In this document: positions 25,726 through 34,403 of the stretch, piece after piece
How positions within the stretch are numbered: position 1 is the first letter of the stretch
Layout: every line of letters starts with the position of its first letter
Origin: an uncultured Alphaproteobacteria bacterium
Lineage (GTDB): Bacteria; Pseudomonadota; Alphaproteobacteria; Micavibrionales; Micavibrionaceae
NCBI GenBank assembly: GCA_900696495.1
Contig: CAADGI010000016.1
Location: 1 to 37,336 of the forward strand
DNA: 37,336 nt
Direction: 5' to 3'
Position numbers and translations under genes: made by a program
Notes under the pieces: generated by a model
The model's input: the letters and a program-made list of their open reading frames with translations, nothing else
The model's database searches: none
Told to the model about the DNA's origin: nothing

Positions 25726-25756
25726 GAAAACAGGCCTCCTTGATAGCAAGAAGGCC
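25726..25756 (-). terminator. Hairpin terminator or attenuator upstream of serA
   Basis: On the minus strand GGCCTTCTTG (25747-25756) pairs with CAAGGAGGCC (25733-25742) across a CTAT loop, with one mismatch, followed by TGTTTTC. It sits between the 51-aa gene and serA, 28 bp before the serA start. The short T-run suggests partial termination. Confidence 0.5.
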
Positions 25757-25788
25757 CGTTTCCATACAAGTAAAATCTGGGAAGATAA

Positions 25789-25944
25789 TTACTTCATCTC
25801 TTCAGCGCGTCTTTTATCGCCTTCTCTTTTGCCGAAAGCATAGGCGCCCTGGTATCTTTCCTTCTCGGCATCGCTCCAGTTCGGGTCGATTTTCATACCC
25901 TGACCTTGCATGCCGTGGTTTTGTCCGTCTTGTTCAATACCCAT
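25789..25944 (-). CDS. Small protein of 51 aa, unknown function
   Basis: This short gene lies between serC and serA. It begins MGIEQDGQNHGMQGQGMKID and has a charged helical second half (WSDAEKERYQGAYAFGKREG, ending in MK). AAGGAG lies 6 bp before the ATG, one of the best Shine-Dalgarno sequences in the window. The composition is soluble, Gln/Gly-rich at the N-terminus and Lys/Glu-rich at the C-terminus, with no signal or membrane segment. It is unlikely to be a serine leader peptide, since it has one Ser only. I do not recognise the family. Confidence 0.7.
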   Translation of the reverse strand: MGIEQDGQNHGMQGQGMKIDPNWSDAEKERYQGAYAFGKREGDKRRAEEMK

Positions 25945-26019
25945 AACTATCTCCTTTTCTTTACGTCATAACGAACGAACGGTAAAATCGATGGTTCCGG
26001 TAAAGTTTTGGGAAAAAAA

Positions 26020-27189
26020 TCAGGCCGCTTTTTTCGCGCGCTGAGCTTTGGCGGTTTCATACGCCCACTCAACCCACGGCAGCACGGCGCGCACATCGTC
26101 GGCCTCGACCGTCGATCCGCACCAGATGCGCAGACCCGCAGGCGCGTCGCGGTAGGAACCGGCGTCATACGCCGCCTTCTCGGACTCCAGCGCCTTGGTC
26201 ACATCCTTCACAAACGCCTGCTGCGATTCCTCGTCCAGCGCCGTGAACCACGGTTCGTTGAAGCGCATGCACACGCTCGTGCGCGAACGCGTCTTCGGGT
26301 CCTGCGCGAGGAAATCGACGAACGGCGATTTCTCGATCCATTGATTGACGACCGAGGAATTTTCCTCGCAGCGTTTCATCGTCGCCTTCAATCCGCCGAT
26401 GCTCTGCACCCACTTAAGCGAATCCAGGCAATCCGCCACCGCCAGCATCGACGGCGTGTTGATCGTCTCGCCGGTGAAAATCCCGTCATTGAGCTTGCCT
26501 TTTTTCAGCATGCGGAATGTCTTCGGCATCGGCCAGGGCGGCGTATAGCTCTCGAGGCGCTGCACGGCGCGCGGGGATAATACGATCATCCCGTGCGCCG
26601 CCTCGCCGCCCAGCACCTTCTGCCACGACCATGTCGTGACATCCAGCTTGCTCCATGGCATGTCATAGGCGAACACCGCGCTCGTCGCGTCGCAAATTGT
26701 AATCCCTTCGCGGTCGTCCGCGATCCAGTTCGCATCCGGCACCCGCACGCCCGACGTCGTGCCGTTCCATGCGAAAACGATGTCCGCATTTTTGCGCGCC
26801 TTCGACAGATCCGGCAACTCGCCGAACTTCGCGTCATAGGCCATCGCATCCTTGATTTTGAGTTCCTTGGTCACATCCACCAGCCAGTCGCGACTGAACG
26901 ATTCCCACGCGAACACATCAACCGGACGTGGGCCAAGCAGCGACCACAGCGCCATCTCCACCGCGCCGGTGTCCGACGCCGCGACGATGCCGATCTTGTA
27001 ATCCGCCGGAATGCCCAGGATCGCCCGGTGCGTCTCGATGACGTCCTTGAGCTGGGCCTTGGAGACCCCGGCCCGGTGCGAACGGCCCAGGCACGCCCGC
27101 TCGATCGCCTCGATGTTCCAGCCCGGGCGCTTGGCGCAGGGACCCGACGAAAAACAGGGGTTTTTGGGCTTTTTTGCAGGCTTTTCCAT
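26020..27189 (-). CDS. serC: Phosphoserine aminotransferase
   Basis: This PLP enzyme transfers an amino group from glutamate to 3-phosphohydroxypyruvate. It is 389 aa and belongs to the alphaproteobacterial type of SerC: NPCFSSGPCAKRPGW near the N-terminus, GRSHRAGVSKAQL, the PLP region TTWSWQKVLGGEAAHGMIVL with the Schiff-base Lys, and NTPSMLAVADCLDSL. It lies upstream of the 51-aa gene (75 bp gap) and serA on the same strand, and divergent from serB across a 127-bp intergenic region, so all three serine enzymes sit together. Confidence 0.95.
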   Translation of the reverse strand: MEKPAKKPKNPCFSSGPCAKRPGWNIEAIERACLGRSHRAGVSKAQLKDVIETHRAILGIPADYKIGIVAASDTGAVEMALWSLLGPRPVDVFAWESFSRDWLVDVTKELKIKDAMAYDAKFGELPDLSKARKNADIVFAWNGTTSGVRVPDANWIADDREGITICDATSAVFAYDMPWSKLDVTTWSWQKVLGGEAAHGMIVLSPRAVQRLESYTPPWPMPKTFRMLKKGKLNDGIFTGETINTPSMLAVADCLDSLKWVQSIGGLKATMKRCEENSSVVNQWIEKSPFVDFLAQDPKTRSRTSVCMRFNEPWFTALDEESQQAFVKDVTKALESEKAAYDAGSYRDAPAGLRIWCGSTVEADDVRAVLPWVEWAYETAKAQRAKKAA

Positions 27190-27316
27190 TGCTTGTCCGG
27201 TGTCTTAAAAAATTCTCTAAAAAATATGTGATCTCTAGCGATAGGCAATTAATGCGAAACTGTCTAGAGTATTTTCAAATAAACCCTGCCACGGCGCGGG
27301 GCCGGCACGGAAAACC

Positions 27317-28207
27317 ATGAGCACCATCCTTACCCTCGTCAGTTCCAGCCCCGACAAACCGGTCGCCGGGCGCCATATCGGCGAAGTCTCGCGCCTTCTC
27401 GACAATCACAATATTATGTTCACCTGCGCGCCGGTCTGGCTCGCGCCCGGCAAGGCCGTCGACCTCGGCGTCTCCGATGCGCCCCACAGCGCGGCCATGA
27501 CGCATATCACGGATTTTCTTGATAAAACCGCGATCGACATCTTCATCAGCGATCCCGACCGCCGCCGCAAAAAACTCCTCCTCGCCGACATGGACAGCAC
27601 CATCGTCGACGCCGAGACGCTGGACGAGCTCGCCGATTACGCCGGCCTCAAGGAAAAAATCGCCGCCATCACCGCGCTCGCCATGGAAGGCAAACTGGAT
27701 TTCAACGCCGCATTGAGAGAAAGAGTCGGCCTGCTCAAAGATTTAAACATAGAAGCCATGCAGAAAACGTTGGAGCGGATGAAGCTGAATCCCGGCGCGG
27801 AGTCACTCATCAGGACAATGAAAAAAGGCGGCGCGAAATGCGTGCTCGTCTCCGGCGGCTTCACCTTCTTTACCGGCGCCATCGCAAAGCAGACCGGCTT
27901 CGACACGCATCACGGCAACACGCTCGAGATTCATAACGACAAACTCACCGGCAAGGTCATCGACCCCATCCTCGACAAATTCTCCAAGGCGGATTTTCTG
28001 CGCACCTATGTTCGCGACATGAAAATAAAACCCGAAGACGTCATGGCCATCGGCGACGGCGCCAACGACATCCCGATGCTCAAGGCCGCCGGGCTCGGCG
28101 TCGGCTACAAACCGAAAGACGCGGTAAAAAAGGAAATCGACAACCTGATCATCCACGGCGACCTCACCGCCGCCCTCTACGCGCAGGGCTACACGAAGAT
28201 TCTCTAG
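27317..28207 (+). CDS. serB: Phosphoserine phosphatase
   Basis: This HAD-superfamily phosphatase completes serine synthesis by hydrolysing phosphoserine. It is 296 aa. An N-terminal ACT-like region (1-75) precedes the HAD core. HAD motif I is DMDST (nucleophile D91, acid D93), motif II is VLVSGGFTFFTG and motif IV is GDGANDIPML. It is divergent from serC. A CTCTAG/CTAGAG inverted repeat lies in the shared upstream region (about 27232-27268). The region after the stop (28208-28320) shows nothing recognisable. Confidence 0.95.
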   Translation: MSTILTLVSSSPDKPVAGRHIGEVSRLLDNHNIMFTCAPVWLAPGKAVDLGVSDAPHSAAMTHITDFLDKTAIDIFISDPDRRRKKLLLADMDSTIVDAETLDELADYAGLKEKIAAITALAMEGKLDFNAALRERVGLLKDLNIEAMQKTLERMKLNPGAESLIRTMKKGGAKCVLVSGGFTFFTGAIAKQTGFDTHHGNTLEIHNDKLTGKVIDPILDKFSKADFLRTYVRDMKIKPEDVMAIGDGANDIPMLKAAGLGVGYKPKDAVKKEIDNLIIHGDLTAALYAQGYTKIL

Positions 28208-28321
28208 GCAACGGCCTTCCACGCCATCGCAACGACCTTCCGCTCCAGCCCAAAAGCAGCGCCGCTCCCGTCAACCCTTTATTTCATTATGTAAATAATA
28301 ATACTGGACAGGTTGAATTGT

Positions 28322-28385
28322 TATAATCGATAATTAATTCATTAACTGTTAGTCGCTACAATCAGGAGGCAATTAGAGCTATAAT
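28322..28385 (+). promoter_or_regulatory. Two TATAAT boxes upstream of the AAA+ gene
   Basis: Perfect -10 hexamers TATAAT occur at 28322-28327 and 28380-28385 in an AT-rich stretch, with no good -35 partner for either. The first would give a leader of about 100 nt and the second about 45 nt. No strong Shine-Dalgarno sequence precedes the ATG at 28437. Confidence 0.4.
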
Positions 28386-28436
28386 ATTCTTATATACGGC
28401 GCGTATCTCTCCTGAAAAACCAACGAAGACAAGAAC

Positions 28437-29396
28437 ATGACCAATCATCAGTGGCAATACACCGTTACCAACGGCGAACTTGAAGACCTCTTCATGAAGT
28501 ACTGCACCGACCACACGATGCTGGCGCGCCAGGGCCGCTATTCCCCGATCACGGGCCGCGACAAGGAAGTCGATGAAACGATCCTCATCCTGCTCCAGCG
28601 CGGCCGTAAGAACGTCGTGCTTCTCGCCCCGGCAGGCGTCGGTAAAACCGCGATGGTCATCGCGCTGGCGCAAAAAGTCGCCGCCAACGAAGTTCCGGAT
28701 TATCTGCGCGATTGCCGCGTTCTCGAAGTCGACCTCGCGCGTATGGCCGCCGGCACGTCCGGACCCGCTGAATTCCAGGAACGCTTCATCCCGCTTTGCA
28801 AAGGCGTGGCCGAGCGCTACCACGATCCCGCCAACCCGCGCATGATCCTCTTCCTCGACGAAATCCACCAGGTCATGCCGACCTGTAAAGGCTCGTCCTA
28901 CGCCGGCCTCTCCGACGTCATGAAGCCCTACCTCACCGCGGGCGACCTGATGGTGATCGGCGCCACGACGCTCGACGAATACCGCATGCACGTCGCGCAT
29001 GACCCCGCGCTCGACCGCCGCTTCCAGAAAGTTTTCCTCAACGTGCCGAGCACGATCGAGACCTACAATATTTTGAAATCCCTGCGCCCGAGCTTCAAGG
29101 AACACCACGGCGTCACGATTTCGAACGTGCTTCTCATGCTGATCGTCCAGCTCACCGACGAACACATGCGCCGCCGTAACCAGCCCGACAAATCCATCAT
29201 CACGATGGACTCCGCCATGGCCTATCACGTCAAGAAATTCGGCGTCGGCACCGAAGTCTCGCTTGAATCCGTCTATTACATGGTGGGACGCGAAACCGGC
29301 CTCAACAAACAGGCGCTGCACGATGAGCACAAGCTCCAGCGCGTGATCAAAGAAGTCGCCGACATCGAAACCGACGCGATCGTCTACAGCGTCTAG
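28437..29396 (+). CDS. Stand-alone AAA+ ATPase related to ClpA/ClpB NBD1
   Basis: This 319-aa protein consists of one AAA+ module. Walker A is APAGVGKT (64-71), the pore-loop region is AGTSGPAEFQERF (105-117), Walker B is MILFLDEIH (136-144), the sensor I region is VIGATTLDEYR and the Arg-finger region is DPALDRRFQKVFL. The order and wording (PITGRDKEVDETI, HDPALDRRF) are those of the first ATPase domain of ClpA/ClpB/ClpV. The Clp_N repeats, the middle domain and the second ATPase domain are all missing, and no remnant follows within the gene. It may be an independent remodelling ATPase. The substrate is unknown. Confidence 0.8.
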   Translation: MTNHQWQYTVTNGELEDLFMKYCTDHTMLARQGRYSPITGRDKEVDETILILLQRGRKNVVLLAPAGVGKTAMVIALAQKVAANEVPDYLRDCRVLEVDLARMAAGTSGPAEFQERFIPLCKGVAERYHDPANPRMILFLDEIHQVMPTCKGSSYAGLSDVMKPYLTAGDLMVIGATTLDEYRMHVAHDPALDRRFQKVFLNVPSTIETYNILKSLRPSFKEHHGVTISNVLLMLIVQLTDEHMRRRNQPDKSIITMDSAMAYHVKKFGVGTEVSLESVYYMVGRETGLNKQALHDEHKLQRVIKEVADIETDAIVYSV

Positions 29397-30376
29397 CGCA
29401 CGGCGCGGAAAACTTTAAATCCGTTCTTTTGTATTACTTTTTCGTATGACGTGAATAATTCACTCAATGCCTTTTCATACGGCAACCCCGCATTCGCGAC
29501 CATCCACAACTGCCCCCCTTGCCGCAAGGAGCTCGACGCCGTCCCGATAAATTTCTTTCCTATATCCGCGTCCGTTTCCCTGCCCTCGTGAAAGGGCGGA
29601 TTCATGACGATGAAATCGAGGGTGCGCACCGGAACGCCGCGGGATAAATCCTCCCACGCATAATGCACATTCGCTTTTATCTCCTTCAGATTTTCGCGGC
29701 ACAATTCCACCGCGCGATGATCGGCGTCAAAACAGTAAAAATTCCTGATCTCATATTTTCGCAAAACATGCCGCGACAAGAATCCGTATCCGCATCCGAA
29801 ATCCGCGCCCGTCCCGCGCAAATCATCCGGCAGGCACGCCGCCAGAATTTCCGATCCCGTATCGATCCTGTCCCACGAAAACAATCCCGGCTGCGAGCTA
29901 AATCCCGTCGCTTCCACAACGCGCGGAGCGCCTTTTTCCAGCGCCTCCTTCACTGCCTCATTTTCGCCGCCCTTGACCCCCCAGGCCACGCGCGCGTGAT
30001 TTGCCGCAAGCTCCTGCACATCCCTCACGCCAAAATCTTTCAGTATTTTTTTCGCCCTCCGCCCCCCGGCATCGTTCGCGCCTGCGATGGCGATCACGCC
30101 ATTGCCTTTCAATAGCCTTAAAACCCGCGCTGTCTCATAACGCGCCTCGTCCGCGTTTTTCGGCAGCGAAACGAAACCCTGCAAAAAATCGCCCTCGTCC
30201 GGCAGCTCCGGCGTGACGACAAGGCCTTTGTCGGATAATTCGGCTGCAAAAACCTTGAAATTTTGCTGCAAAACCATCCCGCGCGTCAGGCCCGGATGCC
30301 GGCGCGCGCCCGCGACGATGCCGTCGCCGAGCAATGGTTCAAAAGGGGTGAAAAGCGTTTTCGTGACCGCGTCCAT
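29393..30376 (-). CDS. RsmC/RlmG-like class I SAM-dependent methyltransferase
   Basis: This is a predicted 16S rRNA guanine-N2 methyltransferase (RsmC, G1207) or close relative. At 327 aa it has the two-domain arrangement of the family: an N-terminal degenerate methyltransferase-like half (GNGVIAIAGANDAGGRRAKK) and a C-terminal catalytic half. The latter has SAM motif I DFGCGYGFLSRHVL, the acidic loop FYCFDADHRAVE and the N-methyltransferase motif NPPFHEG. The gene is convergent with the AAA+ gene (4-bp overlap) and 16 bp downstream of the RTX gene. The exact rRNA target cannot be fixed from sequence alone. Confidence 0.82.
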   Translation of the reverse strand: MDAVTKTLFTPFEPLLGDGIVAGARRHPGLTRGMVLQQNFKVFAAELSDKGLVVTPELPDEGDFLQGFVSLPKNADEARYETARVLRLLKGNGVIAIAGANDAGGRRAKKILKDFGVRDVQELAANHARVAWGVKGGENEAVKEALEKGAPRVVEATGFSSQPGLFSWDRIDTGSEILAACLPDDLRGTGADFGCGYGFLSRHVLRKYEIRNFYCFDADHRAVELCRENLKEIKANVHYAWEDLSRGVPVRTLDFIVMNPPFHEGRETDADIGKKFIGTASSSLRQGGQLWMVANAGLPYEKALSELFTSYEKVIQKNGFKVFRAVR

Positions 30377-30392
30377 CGGTCACAAGTGTAGC

Positions 30393-32072
30393 CTATCTGA
30401 AGTCAAAAGAAATGACGACTTCCTGGTCGGCGACGATATTGCCGCCCGCGATCATGGCCGCCAATGTCGTCTCGACGCCGCTCATCACGGCAATCGCCGT
30501 AAACACGCCGCCGGGATCCCCGTCCTGGTTAACCCGCACATGCGTGTCGCCGTTCAGCGCCTCGATCTGAACGAAATCCGACAATGCGCGGGCCAGCGGA
30601 TCATAACCGACGAGAATATCGCTGATATTCAGCACGTCATTGCCGGCGCCCATCTCAAAACCGTGGATCGTATCCACCAAACTGTCCATGAAATCATAGG
30701 CGATAATGTCGTCGCCCCTTCCGCCGTAAATATCGTCCATGCCCTCGCCGACGATCAAAATGTCATCGCCGTCCTGGCCGTAAAGAATGTCGTTGCCTGC
30801 GCCGCCCACGAGAATATCGTCGCCGTCTTCGCTGTTGCCTTCGGTGATCACCTCGGAAATGTTGAAATCGAAAAACACGTCTTCATAGTCGGCATCGCCT
30901 AAATTCGGCAGGTCTTCAAAGCCGATTCTCAAGACATCGTTCTGGCCGATGCTCACCAGGCCGGAAACCACGTGTTCCTGGTTGTCATGGTTGATGTTTG
31001 TCGCGCCGTCGCGCTCCGTCGTATGATAATCCGGCGCGGTAAGGACACGCTTTATAACGCCGTCGTCATAAACGACTTTGACCTTGTTGTTCGGGTCGTA
31101 AATCGTCGCGTCGCGCTCCGTCACCAGGCCATAGTCATACACGAAGCGGATATTGCCCTCGCCCGTCAGGTTCAATCCCGCGTAATTATTGACGCGCTCG
31201 CCGTCCGCCAGGATGAAAAAACCGATATCGCCGCCATTCGCGCCCACCGGCAGGTCGATTTCATGCGCGATATTCAATCCCGCCGTCTTTGTGTTCGCCC
31301 ACAAAATCGTGCCCATCTCGATCGTGCCGTCCGCAGCGATGCTGTAGATGCCGAGCGTGTTGTTGTAACCGGCAAACCCTTCGCGGAACGTCAAGGTCGC
31401 CTTCGCGGCAAAATCAACATGCAGATTGCCCTCGGCAATGCCCAGCGCAACCGTCCCGGGCGGAACGAGATTGGCGATATTCACCCCTGACATCAGGTGC
31501 GGAAAAACAACATCGTCTTCGAAATCCTTGTCGAGCACGACCGGCGCGGTCCAGTTGCCGCCGTAAAGTATGTCGTTGCCGTTGCCGCCCGATATATAAT
31601 CGTCGCCGTCGCCGCCATTGATGGCATCGTCATCGGCATCGCCATACAGCTCGTCGTTGCCCGGACCGCCGTCTATACGATCTTCGCCATCGGAGCCGGA
31701 AACGAAATCGTCGCCGACATTCGCCCATAAAATATCGTCGCCCTGGTTGCCCAGCATTAAGAGGTTGCCCGTGGTGATCTCCTCATCGGCCATGACGATA
31801 ACGTCACCGCCGCCACTCGCGATAAAATTCTCCATCTCGAAAATCATCTGCTGGCGCATGGCATTGACGATGAAGATCGCATCGCCGAAATTGGTAAGGA
31901 TGATCGTGTCTTCGCCGCCCAGACCGTTATATATGTCGCCGTTGATGTTCTTTTCTTCGTCGATATAAATGGATTCGCCGCTATAGGGATTGATCAATGT
32001 GACGGTTAACTGACCCAGGTTTTCCTGGATAAGGAATACGTCGAAAGTGTTTGTGCCGGTATAAGTCGCCAT
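30393..32072 (-). CDS. RTX-type calcium-binding secreted protein with DUF4114-like domain
   Basis: This 559-aa protein has no Sec signal. RTX-like segments are at about 110-175 (GGPGNDELYG, GGDGDDYISG, GGNGNDILYG) and about 430-465 (GGAGNDILYG, GGRGDDIIAY). Between them a domain with GANGGDIGFFILADGERVNN and a closing DADYEDVFFDF resembles DUF4114. The C-terminal region (ISDILVGYDPLARALSDFV, then THVRVNQDGD and TAIAVMSGVE) parallels the end of the giant adhesin, so both probably use the same exporter. The start has AGGGG 7 bp upstream. The AT-rich gap to the sulfotransferase gene (32073-32199) holds no clear site. Confidence 0.87.
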   Translation of the reverse strand: MATYTGTNTFDVFLIQENLGQLTVTLINPYSGESIYIDEEKNINGDIYNGLGGEDTIILTNFGDAIFIVNAMRQQMIFEMENFIASGGGDVIVMADEEITTGNLLMLGNQGDDILWANVGDDFVSGSDGEDRIDGGPGNDELYGDADDDAINGGDGDDYISGGNGNDILYGGNWTAPVVLDKDFEDDVVFPHLMSGVNIANLVPPGTVALGIAEGNLHVDFAAKATLTFREGFAGYNNTLGIYSIAADGTIEMGTILWANTKTAGLNIAHEIDLPVGANGGDIGFFILADGERVNNYAGLNLTGEGNIRFVYDYGLVTERDATIYDPNNKVKVVYDDGVIKRVLTAPDYHTTERDGATNINHDNQEHVVSGLVSIGQNDVLRIGFEDLPNLGDADYEDVFFDFNISEVITEGNSEDGDDILVGGAGNDILYGQDGDDILIVGEGMDDIYGGRGDDIIAYDFMDSLVDTIHGFEMGAGNDVLNISDILVGYDPLARALSDFVQIEALNGDTHVRVNQDGDPGGVFTAIAVMSGVETTLAAMIAGGNIVADQEVVISFDFR

Positions 32073-32199
32073 TAAAAACCCCTGTTTTTTTATTTTTTTA
32101 TAGGGGGGCTGATTAAATGCCCCAAACTGCCCTGATTTTTGTTGTATTAAGAATATTAGGTCAATTTGGTTAATTTTTTATGTAATTTAATAAAATTGT

Positions 32200-32922
32200 T
32201 TATTTCCAAATAGTTAAATCAATATTTAAAAGCTTTTCCAGCAGCGGAATCTCGGGCTGGAGACGATTCTTCAGCCATTGCAGCTCCTGCCGCGACAGGC
32301 TGACATCGGGCTGCTTTTTCCGGGGCAGCAAGGATTTGAGCTTTTCCCCCAGTCCGGCTTTCTGCGGCGGCATGTAATCCAGCCCCGCCAGCGCACAAAA
32401 CTCCGCCGCGAACACATCCGGATCGCGCTCCAGCGTCTCGTAAAAAACGATATGAACGTTTTCCGCGCCGAATTGCGTCAGCCAGGGTTCGAGCCGCTCG
32501 GCATAGCGGCTCGCGAACAGGATTTGCGGCACGTCCCGCACCGCCTCTTCCAGATCGCCTTTGACCAGGCCGTACCGCGCATAATCGGCATACACCGCTT
32601 GCGACCGCTCGGCCGGGTTGCGCAGCGGGCAGATTAATTTGACATCCGCGCCGAGCAGTTTGAACACCTGGTCCGGCGCTTCCGGGCTGTCGAACGCTGT
32701 CGTCGACAATTCCATGATGATTTTATGCTGCGGCTCCACATTGAAATGCGAGGCGTAGAATTCAGGCCCGCGTTGGAAATGACGGTCGAAATAAAAAATC
32801 TCGCGCGCGTCCGAAGGCAGGCAGACATCGCCTCGCGATTTCATATAATCGTAAATCCACGGCACCCCGCACCCTTGCGGGCCGATGCTCAGCGCGATCG
32901 GCTTGTCGAACAGCTTTCCCAT
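32200..32922 (-). CDS. Sulfotransferase-family protein
   Basis: This is a predicted PAPS-dependent sulfotransferase of 240 aa. The N-terminal nucleotide-binding loop is SIGPQGCGVPWIYDYM (5'-phosphosulfate loop region), and the later LRNPAERSQAVYADY matches the 3'-phosphate-binding segment with R and S. VHIVFYETLERDP is a further family mark. The acceptor is unknown and could be a glycan or lipid. ATG 32922 is preferred over the ATG at 32940 because AAGGA lies 7 bp upstream of it. The gene is single on the minus strand, divergent from the MATE transporter. Confidence 0.75.
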   Translation of the reverse strand: MGKLFDKPIALSIGPQGCGVPWIYDYMKSRGDVCLPSDAREIFYFDRHFQRGPEFYASHFNVEPQHKIIMELSTTAFDSPEAPDQVFKLLGADVKLICPLRNPAERSQAVYADYARYGLVKGDLEEAVRDVPQILFASRYAERLEPWLTQFGAENVHIVFYETLERDPDVFAAEFCALAGLDYMPPQKAGLGEKLKSLLPRKKQPDVSLSRQELQWLKNRLQPEIPLLEKLLNIDLTIWK

Positions 32923-32993
32923 ACAACCATCCTTATACACTAAAACATAACTGGAAAAGCGCCCGGAGTCTCACTAGGATGTGGGCGCCTAAA

Positions 32994-33024
32994 CACTATA
33001 TAAATTGAAATCATCACTATATAA
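32994..33024. repeat. Direct repeat of CACTATATAA upstream of the MATE gene
   Basis: Two identical 10-mers (32994-33003 and 33015-33024) begin 21 bp apart, two helical turns, right before the ATG at 33030. They contain -10-like TATATAA. They could be overlapping promoter elements or a tandem operator. Confidence 0.45.
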
Positions 33025-33029
33025 GAACG

Positions 33030-34403
33030 ATGTCGGCAAAACCCCTCCCCTACAGCCATAAGGGCGACCTCACCACCGGCCCCGTGCAGGGCCACCTGGT
33101 CCGCATGTCCATGCCCATGGTCTGGAGCATCCTGGCCGTCATCGGGGTCCAGCTTACGAACACCTACTTTATTTCACGTCTCGGCACGCTCGAGCTGGCC
33201 GCCATCAGCTTCACCTTCCCCGTCACCATGGTGATCTCTCACCTCGTCTTCGGCCTGAACATCGCGCTCTCTTCCGTCATCGCGCGCCTGATCGGCGAAA
33301 AACGTTTCGACGACGTGCGCCGCGTCACACTGCACGGCACGCTGTTCGGCGTCACTGTCGCCTTCATCGTCGCGCTTATAACCTATGCCGCGCTGGAGCC
33401 TTTATTCCGCATGCTCGGCGCCGATGAAACATTGATGCCGATGATCCGCGATTACATGCCGCTCTGGCTGCTGGCTTCCGTCATCCTCGCCGTCCCTGTC
33501 AACGGCAATTCGGCGATGCGCGCCGCCGGTGACACGGTAACACCCGCCACCATCATGATCTCGATGGCGCTCCTCAATTTCATCCTCGATCCGATTTTAA
33601 TTTACGGCTGGTTCGGCGTGCCCGCGCTCGGCATCCGGGGCGCGGCGATCTCGACCGCCATCGCTTACACCTACGCGCTCGTCTTCGGCCTCTACGCGAT
33701 CATCTACAAAAAGCGCATGATCAGCACCGACAGCCTGCATCTCGATCTGCTGCGCGATTCACTGCGCCGCCTGATTTTCATCGCCATCCCCGCCGGCATC
33801 GCCAACATCATCCAGCCCGCCACCGCCGCCGTCATCACCGCGCTGCTCGCCATTCAGGGGCACGAAGCCGTCGCCGCTTACGGCGTCGCGACGCGTGTCG
33901 AGGCGCTGGCCATGCTGGTGGTGATTGCGCTCGCGCTCGGCATGGCGCCGATCGTCGGCCAGAACTGGGGCGCGGGCATTTACAACCGCGTGCACGAAGC
34001 CATAAACATCGCCATCCGCTTCAATTTCATCTGGTCGTTTTTCATCGCGGTTTTATTCGGCCTCTTCGCAGGTCACATCGCCGCCGCGTTTTCCGATGAC
34101 CCCGTCGTCATCCATCAGGCGACATTGTTTTTCTGGATCGTGCCGTTCTCCTACGGCTTCGGCAATCTCGTCTTCGGCTGGTCGTCGGCCTTTAATGCGA
34201 TGGGCCTGCCGCAACGCGCGTTTTTCATGATACTCGTGAAATCGGCGATCACCATTCCCGCCGCGTGGGCGGGCGGGCATTTTTACGGCGCGGCCGGAAT
34301 TTTCTGGGCGATCGCGCTGACCAACCTGGTGACAGGTCTCGGCTCGCATGTCCTGAGCAACCGCGCCATGCGCGGCATGGAACCGGCGCCGGCCACGGCC
34401 TAG
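33030..34403 (+). CDS. MATE-family efflux transporter
   Basis: This is a predicted cation-coupled multidrug or toxin exporter of the inner membrane. At 457 aa it has about 12 membrane helices in two homologous halves, the family's standard size. Typical regions are RMSMPMVWSILAVIGVQLTN at the start of helix 1, LASVILAVPVNGNSAMRAAG in the first half and GMAPIVGQNWGAG at the start of the later half. The substrate cannot be told from sequence. It is monocistronic, with the end overlapping the convergent AsmA-like gene by 4 bp. Confidence 0.92.
   Translation: MSAKPLPYSHKGDLTTGPVQGHLVRMSMPMVWSILAVIGVQLTNTYFISRLGTLELAAISFTFPVTMVISHLVFGLNIALSSVIARLIGEKRFDDVRRVTLHGTLFGVTVAFIVALITYAALEPLFRMLGADETLMPMIRDYMPLWLLASVILAVPVNGNSAMRAAGDTVTPATIMISMALLNFILDPILIYGWFGVPALGIRGAAISTAIAYTYALVFGLYAIIYKKRMISTDSLHLDLLRDSLRRLIFIAIPAGIANIIQPATAAVITALLAIQGHEAVAAYGVATRVEALAMLVVIALALGMAPIVGQNWGAGIYNRVHEAINIAIRFNFIWSFFIAVLFGLFAGHIAAAFSDDPVVIHQATLFFWIVPFSYGFGNLVFGWSSAFNAMGLPQRAFFMILVKSAITIPAAWAGGHFYGAAGIFWAIALTNLVTGLGSHVLSNRAMRGMEPAPATA

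Noticed and set aside
28334-28346. TTAA...TTAAC upstream of the AAA+ gene as a CtrA box
   Set aside because: The spacer is 4 bp instead of the required 7.
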